Part shown: positions 1 through 7,824 of the stretch, piece after piece
Layout: every line of letters starts with the position of its first letter
Numbering within the stretch: the stretch's first letter is position 1
Source: Syntrophobacterales bacterium
Lineage (GTDB): Bacteria > Desulfobacterota > Desulfobaccia > Desulfobaccales > 0-14-0-80-60-11
DNA length: 38,538 bases
NCBI GenBank assembly: GCA_023229795.1
Contig: JALNYP010000005.1
Coordinates: 1 to 38,538 of the forward strand
Reading direction: 5' to 3'
Notes under the pieces: generated by a model
What the model was told of the DNA's origin: nothing
Database searches by the model: none
Seen by the model: only the letters and a program-made list of their open reading frames with translations
Program-made: the position numbers and the translations under genes

Positions 1-192
1 GCCCTCATCGTCTATCTTTTGCTCTGTTACACCAAGTTCCTCTGTAACTTGAGCGTTACTTTACAGAACTTCATGCGTGTCTTGCAGCTCAACCTGTTTC
101 GTACCTGCTCCTTGCAGGAACTTTTTAATCCGCCGGGCCCGGTGCCGGATAATATTAATGTTAATAACCAGTTAACCCTGGCTTGGGCCTAG
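1..192 (+). mobile_element. 3' end of an IS4-type transposase (partial)
   Basis: Frame 1 is open from the first base to a TAG at 190-192 and encodes the last 63 residues of a protein. The peptide begins ALIVYLLLCYTKF and continues with a Leu-rich segment (FMRVLQLNLF) and a Pro-rich tail (FNPPGPVP). This layout (hydrophobic helix, LLQLNLF-like helix, short FxPP tail) is what I know from C-termini of IS4-family transposases of the DUF4372/DDE type. The catalytic DDE core lies outside the window, so activity cannot be judged. The reading frame overlaps the end of the broken NYN gene on the other strand (161-192), so the IS end appears to have replaced that gene's natural terminus. The outer IS boundary is probably near 192-203, but no inverted repeat can be confirmed with only one end visible. 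Confidence 0.7.
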
Positions 193-749
193 CCGGACAG
201 AAATGATCGATTATCTTAAAATGGTTAAAAGACAAATGTAAGCCAGGAGATAGGCCACGACTGAAAAATGCCCCTAAAAGAATAACCCCATATCTTTTGA
301 CTTCATTAATCAAGCTGATATAATCTGCATCGGTTGCAATTAGTAATGCTACATCAAAATTATGGTTAAAAGAATTAATCAACATCTCTTTTGTTAAAGC
401 AATATCCACTCCCTTTTCTTTATTACCTCGTTTTTTAAATAAGATTGGCTCATAATTCAATTCTCTTAATGCATTACACAAAAAATAATAATAATCATCA
501 TCGCCATAATAAGAGCCAAACCAATATCGCCTAATTAACGTAAGTTGATTGTCGTATTTATTATCATATTGTGATTAATATATTAACTTAGATGCTATCT
601 CTAACGAAGTAATAGGTGGGCTTAGATGCTTTAAATTCTACTTCTATCTCATTTGATAGTCCACTTAATGGGTTTGTACCATCCATAAACGCCATAAACC
701 TTAAATAATGAGGTGTTTTATGATCACCAAGGTTAATAAAAGCACCCAT
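161..749 (-). pseudogene. Broken NYN-domain (LabA/DUF88-like) putative RNase gene
   Basis: Two adjoining pieces make one NYN-domain protein. The 5' piece starts with ATG at 749-747 behind an AAGGAG Shine-Dalgarno and reads MGAFINLGDHK..HYLRFMAFMDGTNPL, the usual N-terminal strand and Asp of the family (FxDGTN). It ends at a TAA (590-588) after 53 codons. The rest continues in another frame (LEIASKLIY, in-frame TAA at 577-575, then LTLIRRYWFGSYYGDDD) through KRGNKEKGVDIALTKEM and IATDADYISLINEVKRYG to a TAA at 163-161. At least one frameshift (about 590-620) and one nonsense codon therefore interrupt it. The last 10-14 residues come from sequence next to the transposase and look foreign. NYN proteins are PIN-like, metal-dependent RNases; the family motifs KGVD and TDAD are intact, but no full-length product can be made. 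A 3' fragment could start from TTG at 481. Confidence 0.75.
588..749 (-). other. Residual 53-codon ORF: N-terminal fragment of the NYN gene
   Basis: This is the only part of the broken NYN gene that keeps a good ribosome binding site (AAGGAG about 6 bases before the ATG). It would yield a 53-residue peptide with the first beta strand and nucleotide-site Asp (FMDGTN) and a frameshifted tail (KPTYYFVRDSI). It is probably not functional by itself. Confidence 0.5.
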
Positions 750-817
750 AATTTATTCTCCTTGAAATAAAGGTTTACAACCATTATGCCTTTATCCCTG
801 TGGGTTATTAAACAACA

Positions 818-1024
818 TTAAAGTAGCTTTTTTAATTCGGCCTCAGTTATCTCCATTTGCTTGAGGATAGCATTTAAGGTTCCTTTGGGGATATAGCCTC
901 TCGGGATTGTGGTTATACGCCGCCCGGTCATAGGGTCAAAAACCAGAGTGTGCTTACCACCTTCTTTAATTTGGTATCCCCTCTTCTTTGCCGCTCGGAT
1001 TAGCTGCTTCCCGGTATAACTCAT
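818..1024 (-). CDS. hicA: HicA-like mRNA interferase toxin
   Basis: The 68-residue product has the HicA/YcfA layout: GKQLIRAAKKRGYQI (helix 1), then GGKHTLVFDP with the family's catalytic-type His (H25), and finally IPRGYIPKGTLNAILKQMEIT, matching the conserved 'GTLxxILKQ(A)GI' C-terminal helix. HicA folds like a double-stranded-RNA-binding domain and cleaves mRNA on the ribosome; it is neutralised by HicB. Its ATG (1024-1022) overlaps the TGA of the upstream gene as ATGA, so the two are translationally coupled, antitoxin first. The partner carries a HicB-like C-terminus, which supports a toxin-antitoxin role. Length is normal for HicA (about 60-80). The functional assignment is a family inference; toxicity is not visible in sequence. 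Confidence 0.8.
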   Translation of the reverse strand: MSYTGKQLIRAAKKRGYQIKEGGKHTLVFDPMTGRRITTIPRGYIPKGTLNAILKQMEITEAELKKLL

Positions 1025-1689
1025 ATCGCCTGGGATTCTCCGGCGTTAGCGGCCTGTAATTCCTTTTCATGCTCAAGGCACAACTCCAGGGCATCAATAA
1101 TATTTCCAACGGCCTCTTGCTCAGTTGCCCCGTGGGAGATAGCCGCCGGTTCTTCTTTGCATTGTACTGTAAAACCGCCATCTTCTAAGTCCGGGGTAAG
1201 CACCACGGTAAAGGGGCGGTTGCCTACCCATACCTTTGTTTCTCTGGATCTTGCCAGTCGCCTTATTTCCCCATGTAAATCCTCAATGATTTTTCCCAAA
1301 GCCACAGAAAAAACAAGCTGGCCCTGCTTGAGAGCGTCTATAATTTTTTCCCGGTCCCGTTCAAGGTCTGTAACAAAAAGGGTTTCCCCATCAGTTACAA
1401 ACCGGAGTTCGGCCAGTGGTTGTCGCAAGTCTTTAAATTCATCCTGCTTTCTGAGCCAATCAAGGGCCTTGCGAATTTTTTGAAGGCTTATTCCGTCTTT
1501 TTTGAGTTTTTTAGCTACTCTGAGGGCCACCAAATCTTTAAAGGAATATTCTCGCCTAGACCCTTTCCCAGCCGCAGGCACTGAGGGGATAACTACGCCG
1601 GTTGTGGCCCAATAATCAATTTGCCTGTAAGTTAATTCAGTTAAGGCTTCCACGGTTTTCTTGCCAAAGGTTTCTTTTATTGGTTCCAT
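1021..1689 (-). CDS. MerR-type HTH fused to HicB-like antitoxin domain
   Basis: The 222-residue protein has three parts. Residues about 18-80 are a MerR-like winged HTH (LTYRQIDYWATTGVVIPS, a wing GKGSRREYSF, then KDLVALRVAKKLKKDGISLQKIRKAL). Residues about 92-150 are a middle segment (LRFVTDGETLFV, LKQGQLVFSVALGKIIEDL) like that of actinobacterial MerR-like proteins. Residues about 158-207 are HicB-like: a beta hairpin (FTVVLTPDLEDGGFTVQCKE), then a Gly-x-Thr loop and helix (GATEQEAVGNIIDALELCLE). HicB normally neutralises HicA and carries a C-terminal HTH or ribbon-helix-helix domain; here the DNA-binding part is N-terminal and of another superfamily. The start is ATG at 1689 with GGAGG about 9 bases before it. 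The gene overlaps hicA by 4 bases and has an upstream palindrome, so autoregulation is likely. Confidence 0.8.
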   Translation of the reverse strand: MEPIKETFGKKTVEALTELTYRQIDYWATTGVVIPSVPAAGKGSRREYSFKDLVALRVAKKLKKDGISLQKIRKALDWLRKQDEFKDLRQPLAELRFVTDGETLFVTDLERDREKIIDALKQGQLVFSVALGKIIEDLHGEIRRLARSRETKVWVGNRPFTVVLTPDLEDGGFTVQCKEEPAAISHGATEQEAVGNIIDALELCLEHEKELQAANAGESQAI

Positions 1690-1718
1690 AGCCAGATTCC
1701 TCCCTTCTTTTGGCTAAG

Positions 1719-1757
1719 AATTACATCAAATGTAATTATAAATATTAACTATGTCAA
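1719..1757 (-). promoter_or_regulatory. Promoter and palindromic operator of the MerR-HicB/HicA operon
   Basis: On the minus strand a consensus -35 TTGACA (1757-1752) is followed after 17 bases by TACATT (1734-1729, 4/6 match to TATAAT). A perfect 8-bp inverted repeat with a 3-base spacer, AATTACAT-TTG-ATGTAATT (1737-1719), overlaps the -10. This is the expected position for repression by the encoded MerR-like domain, and unlike classical MerR activator sites the palindrome does not lie in a 19-20 bp spacer. The elements are seen in the sequence; their function is inferred. Confidence 0.6.
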
Positions 1758-1820
1758 TTAAAAATATAGGGGACCAACCAAAATTAAGTAAAATGGGATT
1801 TTATTGAGGAAGATCTGACG

Positions 1821-3509
1821 CTAAGGATGATTGACCAGCAGGCGTTTGCCCGGCAGGGTCAAGGCCACCGTAGCGTTTTGGAGGAAGGAGTCGGGAGGAG
1901 TGGCGTCATCCAGGAGCAGGAAGACCTTCCGGGGGCCCTGCCATAACTCCTGGAGGCGTTCCGGGGAGATAATATAGTCCGTTTCCGGCGGCACCGGATA
2001 AGGGAACTGGGGCAGGCCGTGGCGTTTGACCATCAGGATCCGGCGTTCGGTGTAGAATTCCAGGCAGGCTCCGTATTCGAACTCTTCGATGGGCCCCATG
2101 ACCACCAAGTCCTGGGGCGCCGCCACTTGCCGGATATATTCCGCCTGGACTTTGTCGCAGAGTAAGGGTGACAGCACCCCCATGGTCTGGAAGGTAAACC
2201 AGACGATCCCCACCGCCAGGACCCCATAGGCGGCCACCGCGAGCGGGGGGCGCCGGAGCCAGGCCGCGGCCGCGCCCGCCAGGGCCGCGGCCGGAATAAA
2301 CCAGGTGGCCCGCCCGGCGATAGGGCAGACGCGTTGGAACATGCCGATGAATTCCCGGCGGTTGTCCACACAGATCCGTTCCAGCAGGGGCAGCAGCACC
2401 AGGAGGGAAAGCCCCAACAGGCCCAGGGCCAACAGGGTCCAGGGAATGACCCGGTCTCCCGGGGTGTCCAGATAGCGCCTGACCCGCCAGCCCAGGATCA
2501 GGGCCAGGGCGGGGAGGGCGGGCAAGGAATAATATTCGATGCGGCTGGACGACAGGGTGAAGAAAACCAGGATGACCGCGATCCAGATCAGCAGCAGGTC
2601 CCCGGCGGGTCCGATTTCCCGGCCGGGGTGGGAGGCCTGGCGGAAACGGTAGAGGCCTTCGGGCAGGATGAAGGTCCAGGGCATCAACCAGATGCCCAAA
2701 AACAGCCAGAACCCGGTGATGGTGAAGGTGTTGACGTCCGGAGGCTCCCGCCGGCCCAGAAACCGCATGAGCTGCTCGTTGACGATCTGGAACTTGAGAT
2801 AGCCGGGATTGGCCAGCTCCGAGGCTACGGCCCAGACGGCCAGGAGACCCACCATCAGGGTGAGACCCGCGGGCGAGAAGAACAGGCCCAGCAGACGGCG
2901 GTCACGCAGGCGCCAGGCATAGAGGCCCCCGATCAGCCCGGGGAAGACCACGCCGATGAAGCCCTTACTGAGAAAGCCGGCCACCAGACTCAAAAAGAAC
3001 AGGGCCGTCCAGCGGAAGCGAGGCTGCTCCTGCCAGCGCAGCAGCCCATATAACGCCGCCAACAGGGACAGGGTGATCAGGTGATCGGTGAGAATCTGCA
3101 AGTGCAGGACGAAAAAGCCGATGCAGCTGAGGAGGATGAAGCCCCCCAGCCAGGCGGCTACCTGCCCCACCAGGCGGCGGCCGATGAGATAGGTGAGCCA
3201 GACTTCCCCTACGGTGACGGCCAGGGTGGGCACCCGGGCGGTCCACTCCGAGACTCCCAGGAGCTTGTAGCCCAACAGGTTGAGCCAGTAGATCAGGTGG
3301 GGTTTGTCGAGGTAATGGACCCCGTTGAGGGTGGGGGTCAGCCAGGACCCGGCCGCCAGCATCTCCCGGGGGATCAGGGCGTACATGGCCTCAGACCGTA
3401 ACAGGGGCAGATACCAGAAGAGCGGCAGATATAATCCCAGGCAGACCAGCACCAGGGTGGCGCCGTTCAGCAGGCGGGAAGCGGAAGCTGGGCTTTGGGG
3501 GAGTTCCAC
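1821..3509 (-). CDS. ArnT/PMT-like (GT39/GT83) lipid-linked-sugar membrane glycosyltransferase
   Basis: The 562-residue polytopic protein has about 11-13 hydrophobic segments. The N-terminal loop after the first membrane span reads SEAMYALIPREMLAAGSWLTPTLNGVHYLDKPHLIYWL, aligning with the ArnT/PMT motif (DExRYaxiaREMlxxGdWvvPxlxGxxYxxKPPLxYW). Such enzymes move a sugar from undecaprenyl phosphate to a lipid or protein on the periplasmic side. The first acidic residue of the DE pair is Ser here (S39-E40), so activity or substrate may differ. The C-terminal soluble part (about 430-562) contains QAEYIRQVAAPQDLVVMG and PETDYIISPERL. The gene follows hpnH by about 88 bases on the same strand and is probably the last gene of the hopanoid operon, so a hopanoid or outer-membrane lipid acceptor is possible but unproven. 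The start is GTG at 3509 with a weak Shine-Dalgarno. Confidence 0.8.
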   Translation of the reverse strand: MELPQSPASASRLLNGATLVLVCLGLYLPLFWYLPLLRSEAMYALIPREMLAAGSWLTPTLNGVHYLDKPHLIYWLNLLGYKLLGVSEWTARVPTLAVTVGEVWLTYLIGRRLVGQVAAWLGGFILLSCIGFFVLHLQILTDHLITLSLLAALYGLLRWQEQPRFRWTALFFLSLVAGFLSKGFIGVVFPGLIGGLYAWRLRDRRLLGLFFSPAGLTLMVGLLAVWAVASELANPGYLKFQIVNEQLMRFLGRREPPDVNTFTITGFWLFLGIWLMPWTFILPEGLYRFRQASHPGREIGPAGDLLLIWIAVILVFFTLSSSRIEYYSLPALPALALILGWRVRRYLDTPGDRVIPWTLLALGLLGLSLLVLLPLLERICVDNRREFIGMFQRVCPIAGRATWFIPAAALAGAAAAWLRRPPLAVAAYGVLAVGIVWFTFQTMGVLSPLLCDKVQAEYIRQVAAPQDLVVMGPIEEFEYGACLEFYTERRILMVKRHGLPQFPYPVPPETDYIISPERLQELWQGPRKVFLLLDDATPPDSFLQNATVALTLPGKRLLVNHP

Positions 3510-3597
3510 GTCTTAGGTCAACGGGGGAGGGCAGGGCAGCCGCGCTGCCGGGGCTATAATTCCCCGAGCCTCCTCCCGAACGGAGTACTTAAGCTCA

Positions 3598-4593
3598 TCA
3601 CGTAATATTCCAGCGGAGCATGGTCCAGATATCCGCCAGGCCGCCCATCTCCCGGACCACTGTGGGTTCGAACCCCGAATGCATCATGCACTGGGCGCAG
3701 CGGGGGTCCCGGCCCACTCCGTAATTTTCCCACCGGGTCTGTGCCATCATCTCGGCAAAGGTGGGGTAATGGGTGTCCACGATCTCGTAGCAAGGCGATC
3801 GCCACCCCATGGGATTGCGGGTGGGGCTGGCCCAGGGGGTGCATTCGTAGTCGCGTTCCCCCCGCAGGAAGCTCAGGTACAGCGGTGTGCTGAAGAACTT
3901 GAAATTGAGGCCGTTGCCCGTCAGGTAGGTGAATTTGGCCTTGATCTCCTCCCGGCTCATAAACAGCTCATCGTTGACCCCGGCGAAGCTGTAGGCCGGC
4001 GACACCAACAGGCCGTCCACGCCGATATGCCCCAGGTAGGAAAAGAGAATTTCGATCTCCTGGGGATCGGTCTCCTGGTAGATGGTGGTATTGGTGCAGA
4101 CCCGGAACCCCTGGGCCTTGGCGGCCTTGATGGCCTTGATGGCCAGATTGAACACCCCGGGCCGTCCTAAAATCCGGTCGTGGGTAGGGGCCAGGCCGTC
4201 CACATGGAGGCTCAGGGTCAAGTGGTCCGAACGGGGCAGCCGGGGCAGGGATTTTTCCATCAAGATGGCGTTGGAGCACAGATAAATATGTTTGCCGCGA
4301 TTAACCAGCTCCTGCAAGAGCTCAAAGACCGGGGGATAGATCAGGGGTTCGCCGCCGGTGATGGTAACCACCGGTGCGCCGCATTCCTCCACCGCCCCCA
4401 GGCACTCTTCCAGGGTGAGGGACTGTCCCAGGGTATCCCGATATTCCTGGATGCGGCCGCAGCCCTTACAGGCCAGGTTGCACTGGTGGGTGGGCTCCAG
4501 CATCAGGACCAGGGGGAACTTGTCCTTGCCCTGCAGGCGCATTTTGATGAGGTAACGGGTTAAATCGAAACTCAAAGCTAACGGAAAACGCAA
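3598..4593 (-). CDS. hpnH: Hopanoid biosynthesis radical SAM protein HpnH (adenosyl hopane synthase)
   Basis: HpnH joins the 5'-deoxyadenosyl radical to diploptene, giving adenosylhopane, the first step of C35 bacteriohopanepolyol formation. The 331-residue product has the radical SAM cluster motif C38-NLA-C42-KG-C45, the SAM-binding GGEP at 80-83, and late Cys residues (CTPW, CYEI, CAQCM) typical of this SPASM-like subfamily. The N-terminus (RFPLALSFDLTRYLIKMRLQG) and the C-terminal ending match HpnH at full length. The start is TTG at 4593, supported by AGGAG about 9 bases upstream; no better ATG exists in frame. It lies between hpnA and the ArnT-like gene, in an operon that begins with shc. 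The hpnG nucleosidase that usually acts next is not in the window. Confidence 0.93.
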   Translation of the reverse strand: MRFPLALSFDLTRYLIKMRLQGKDKFPLVLMLEPTHQCNLACKGCGRIQEYRDTLGQSLTLEECLGAVEECGAPVVTITGGEPLIYPPVFELLQELVNRGKHIYLCSNAILMEKSLPRLPRSDHLTLSLHVDGLAPTHDRILGRPGVFNLAIKAIKAAKAQGFRVCTNTTIYQETDPQEIEILFSYLGHIGVDGLLVSPAYSFAGVNDELFMSREEIKAKFTYLTGNGLNFKFFSTPLYLSFLRGERDYECTPWASPTRNPMGWRSPCYEIVDTHYPTFAEMMAQTRWENYGVGRDPRCAQCMMHSGFEPTVVREMGGLADIWTMLRWNIT

Positions 4594-4647
4594 GGTGTTT
4601 CTCTCCTCTGGTGGCGTCAGGTCCGGGGGCAGGCCAGACGACCACGT

Positions 4648-5640
4648 TCACACATACCCATGCTCCTTAAACCAGTCCACCGCCTCAGTGAGCGCCTGGC
4701 GCACCGGCGTCAGGGTAAGTCCTAGGTATTGTATCGCTTTGGTGTTATCAAAGTACATATATTTCTTGGCCATGCGAATGGCCGCCACCGGCATGCGGGG
4801 CGGGCGCCGGCGGATGTGGGTGGCGAAAAATTCATCCAGATAGGCCAGCCCCAGGACCGGCCAGTAGGGCAGTTTCACCTTGGGCGCCGGCAGGCCGGTG
4901 ATGTCCCCCAAGAGCTGAAAGATCTGGGAGAGGCTGAGGTTTTCATGCCCTAAGATATATTTTTCCCCAATCTTGCCGCGGGCTTCCGCCAGCAGATGTC
5001 CCCGGGCCACGTCCCGGACGTGGATAAGGTTGAGGCCGGTTTCCAGGTAGGCGGGCATGCGGCGGCGCAAAAAATCCACGATGATCAAGCCGGTGGGGGT
5101 GGGGCGGGAGTCCCAGGGACCCACCGGCGTGCTGGGATTGACCACCACCACCGGCAGGCCGCGGCGGGCGAAGTCCAGGGCCACGGTCTCGGCCTGAAAC
5201 TTGGAGCGCTTATAGTGGCCCACCATGTCTTCCAAGCCGACCGGGGTGTCTTCGGTGCCGGGAGTGCCGTCCCCGGGATTGCCCAGGGTGCCCACGGTGC
5301 TGGTATAGACCACGCGCTCCAGCCCCTGGGACGCGGCCGCCTCGAACAAGTGCCGGGTGCCCTCGACGTTGATGGCGTACATGATTTCCGGGTCCGGCAC
5401 CCAGAGGCGGTAGTCCGCGGCCACATGAAAGAGGTGAGTGCAGCCCGTTAAAGCCCGGCCCAGGGTTTCCGGGTTCCGCAGGTCGCCGGGGGCCACCTCC
5501 ACGGCCAGGCCGGCCAGGGCCGGATGCTCGGGATTGCGGGCCAGAACCCGGACGTCCCGGCCCGCAGCCAACAATTCCTCGACCACGGCCCGGCCCACAA
5601 AGCCGGTGCCGCCCGTTACCAGGGTTTTGCCATAGTTCAT
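4648..5640 (-). CDS. hpnA: Hopanoid-associated NAD-dependent sugar epimerase HpnA
   Basis: This is an extended short-chain dehydrogenase (330 residues from the ATG at 5640-5638). The Rossmann GxxGxxG is TGGTGFVG (G10, G13, G16). The catalytic region is YTSTVGTLG (about 112-120) with Y143-KRS-K147 as the YxxxK. The stretch EDTPVGLEDMVGHYKRSK is typical of the HpnA family. HpnA is conserved in hopanoid loci and resembles dihydroflavonol reductases and sugar epimerases; its exact reaction is still unclear. A longer frame reaches 5703, but the extra 21 residues cross a perfect palindrome and lack a ribosome binding site, so the MNYGKTLVTGG start is preferred. It follows shc by about 117 bases and precedes hpnH by 54. 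Confidence 0.9.
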   Translation of the reverse strand: MNYGKTLVTGGTGFVGRAVVEELLAAGRDVRVLARNPEHPALAGLAVEVAPGDLRNPETLGRALTGCTHLFHVAADYRLWVPDPEIMYAINVEGTRHLFEAAASQGLERVVYTSTVGTLGNPGDGTPGTEDTPVGLEDMVGHYKRSKFQAETVALDFARRGLPVVVVNPSTPVGPWDSRPTPTGLIIVDFLRRRMPAYLETGLNLIHVRDVARGHLLAEARGKIGEKYILGHENLSLSQIFQLLGDITGLPAPKVKLPYWPVLGLAYLDEFFATHIRRRPPRMPVAAIRMAKKYMYFDNTKAIQYLGLTLTPVRQALTEAVDWFKEHGYV

Positions 5641-5661
5641 CAACTTAGCCCCGTCAACAGG

Positions 5662-5688
5662 CAGGGGCACGGCGGCGCCGTGCCCCTG
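5662..5688. repeat. Perfect palindrome (REP-like), 13-bp arms
   Basis: CAGGGGCACGGCG - G - CGCCGTGCCCCTG: two perfectly complementary 13-base arms separated by one base, between shc and hpnA. It has no T-run, so it is not a standard terminator; as RNA it would form a strong hairpin about 20 bases before the hpnA start. It resembles the AGGGGC...GCCCCT palindromes at 11146-11169 and 30095-30154. Confidence 0.75.
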
Positions 5689-5757
5689 CGGAGGTAAAAC
5701 CATTAACCTTCATAAAAATTGGCGCGCTCCGGATATCCCTGAACCCTGCCTGAACCA

Positions 5758-7725
5758 TCAGCCCAACCGGCTGCTTTCCGGCCCCTTGAGCGCCTTCAGG
5801 TAGGTCCCCAGGGCCATCAGGGGGAAGCAGTCCCGGTAGAGATGATAGCGGATCATGAAGTGGTTGGGAAAGCCGGTGCCGGTGAAGTATTTTTCATCCC
5901 AGCGCCCCTGGGGGTTTTGGGTCTTGACCAGGTAATCTATTCCCCCCTTGACCTCGGGGCTCTGGACTTCGCCCGCGGCAATCAGGCCCAAGAGGGCCCA
6001 GGCGGTCTGGGAGGCGGTGCTGGGACCCTGGCCCATGAGGTCCGGGTCCCGGTAAGACTCACAGCACTCTCCCCAACCGCCATCGGGGTTCTGGCAGGCC
6101 TTGACCCAGTCTACCGCCCGGCGGACATAAGGCCGGCTCATATCTTCGCCGATGCGTTTCAGGGCCACCAGCACGGACCAGGTGCCGTAGAGGTAGTTGA
6201 CTCCCCAGCGGCCCCACCAGGGGCCGTCAGGATGCTGGGTACGGCGCAGGTAAGCCAGGGCCCGCTCGGCCGCGGGGTGGTCCAGGCCGTGCCCGAAGGC
6301 CCCCAGCATTTCGAGGATGCGGGCGGTGATGTCCTCGGTGGGCGGGTCCACCAGGGCTTTGAGGTCCCCGAAGGGAATGGCGTTGAGCCATTCCTTGGTA
6401 TTATCTTTATCGAAAGAGGCGAAGCCGCCGTTTTTCGATTGCATGCCCAGGCACCAATTGATGCCCCGCTGCAAGGCCGCCTGATGCCTGGCCGTATCCG
6501 CCAGGCCATCCTTTAAGGCCACCAGGACCATGGAGCTGTCGTCCACGTCGGGATACCAGTTGTTGTCAAATTCGAAGGCCCAGCCCCCCGGCGGCAGGTC
6601 GGGACATTTGACGCACCAATCCCCGGGCTTGAAAATCTGTTGGGCCAGCAGCCAGGAGGTGGACGCGGCCATGGCGGGATGCTCAACGGGCAGTCCCGCG
6701 GCCTCCAGGGCCCGAATGGCCAGGGCGGTGTCCCACACCGGCGAGATGCAGGATTGCAGCCAGGTGCGGTCGTCCCGCTCCAGGGTGAAGAACTCCAGGG
6801 CCTTCAGGCCCCGCTGGATGACGTCGTGCCCCGGGTCGTAGCCCAGGCAATGCAGGGCCAGAAGGGAGTTAACCATAGGAGGCTGAATGCCGGCCCAGTC
6901 GCCGCTGTCTTCCTGGTGCTCCAGTATCCAGCGCTCGGCCCGCTTGACCGCGAAATTCCGGGGCCAGGTAAGAGGCAGCCAAGCATAGAGCTTCAAGACG
7001 CGGTCCAGGATGACAAACAGGTTTTCCAGGGGAGACGCGTCCAGCTTCCAGGCCACCCGGTGCTTGCCAAAGGCGTCGTCCGGGTCGCAAAAAAGTTCCG
7101 CCACGCCCTGCTCGAGCGGCAGGGGGCGCACCGGGCGCTTGGCCATGATGATCATTAATGGGACTACGGTGGCCCGGGTCCAACTGGAAAATTCGTAGAT
7201 GCTCAGCCCGGACCACGGCGGCAGGAGCATGAACTCCACCGGCAGGAGCGGGATGCCGTCCCAACTGACCTGGCCGAAGAGGGCCAGGAAGATGCGGGTA
7301 AAGACCCGGGTCTTCAAGGCGCCGCCCCGGGCCAGGATAAACTCCCGGGCCTTGAGCATGCGAAGGTCCTCGGCGGGCAGACCGGCTATCTTTAAAGCCA
7401 GATAGGCCTCCACCGTGGTGCTGATCTCGCCGCCATCCCCATACCAGATGGACCAGCCGCCGTTAGGGAGCTGCTTATCCAGGATATCCGCCGCCATCCG
7501 GGGCACCTTGCCTTCGTCCAGACCCAAAAACCGGTGGAGCATGATGTACTCCGCGGTGATGGTGACGTTGGACTCGAGCTCGGACCACCAGTAACCCGCC
7601 GGGTCCTGCATCTCCAGCATAGCAGTGGTGGCTCGCTGGACGGCGCGTTCGATGCGGTTGAGATGTATCCTGGGAAGCGCGTCAATGACGGCCTTGCTGC
7701 GGATTGAAATGGTTTCCCCCCCCAT
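5758..7725 (-). CDS. shc: Squalene-hopene cyclase
   Basis: This enzyme cyclises squalene to hopene/hopanol at the membrane. The 655-residue product is full length for the family. The catalytic DxDD is D393-V-D395-D396 (WYPDVDDSSMVLVAL), preceded by GGWAFEFDNNWYP. Several QW repeats are visible, for example QLPNGGWSIWYGDGGE (85-100), GGFASFDKDNT, HPDGPWWGRWGVNYLYGTW, NPDGGWGE and NPQGRWDEKYFTGTGFP. The N-terminal DPAGYWWSELESNVTITAEYI is also characteristic. The start is ATG at 7725; it is the first gene of the minus-strand hopanoid operon (shc-hpnA-hpnH-ArnT-like). The upstream plus-strand gene diverges. All key residues are present, so the enzyme should be active. Confidence 0.97.
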   Translation of the reverse strand: MGGETISIRSKAVIDALPRIHLNRIERAVQRATTAMLEMQDPAGYWWSELESNVTITAEYIMLHRFLGLDEGKVPRMAADILDKQLPNGGWSIWYGDGGEISTTVEAYLALKIAGLPAEDLRMLKAREFILARGGALKTRVFTRIFLALFGQVSWDGIPLLPVEFMLLPPWSGLSIYEFSSWTRATVVPLMIIMAKRPVRPLPLEQGVAELFCDPDDAFGKHRVAWKLDASPLENLFVILDRVLKLYAWLPLTWPRNFAVKRAERWILEHQEDSGDWAGIQPPMVNSLLALHCLGYDPGHDVIQRGLKALEFFTLERDDRTWLQSCISPVWDTALAIRALEAAGLPVEHPAMAASTSWLLAQQIFKPGDWCVKCPDLPPGGWAFEFDNNWYPDVDDSSMVLVALKDGLADTARHQAALQRGINWCLGMQSKNGGFASFDKDNTKEWLNAIPFGDLKALVDPPTEDITARILEMLGAFGHGLDHPAAERALAYLRRTQHPDGPWWGRWGVNYLYGTWSVLVALKRIGEDMSRPYVRRAVDWVKACQNPDGGWGECCESYRDPDLMGQGPSTASQTAWALLGLIAAGEVQSPEVKGGIDYLVKTQNPQGRWDEKYFTGTGFPNHFMIRYHLYRDCFPLMALGTYLKALKGPESSRLG

Positions 7726-7824
7726 TCCGTTCCCCCCAAGTTGTTTTCTGAATCGGCATACTATACCATAACCCTTAAAAAAGACCCAAGATTTTCATCA
7801 TATGTTAAGTTCGGGTTGGTGAAC

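Noticed and set aside
2334..3053. 239-codon plus-strand frame opposite the ArnT-like gene
   Set aside because: Gln/Gly/Pro-rich low-complexity translation antisense to a clear membrane protein; typical shadow of GC-rich coding DNA.
3660..3680. TPsiC-like GGTTCGAACCC suggesting a tRNA
   Set aside because: It is within hpnH coding sequence (reverse strand FEPTV) and no acceptor or anticodon stems fit around it.
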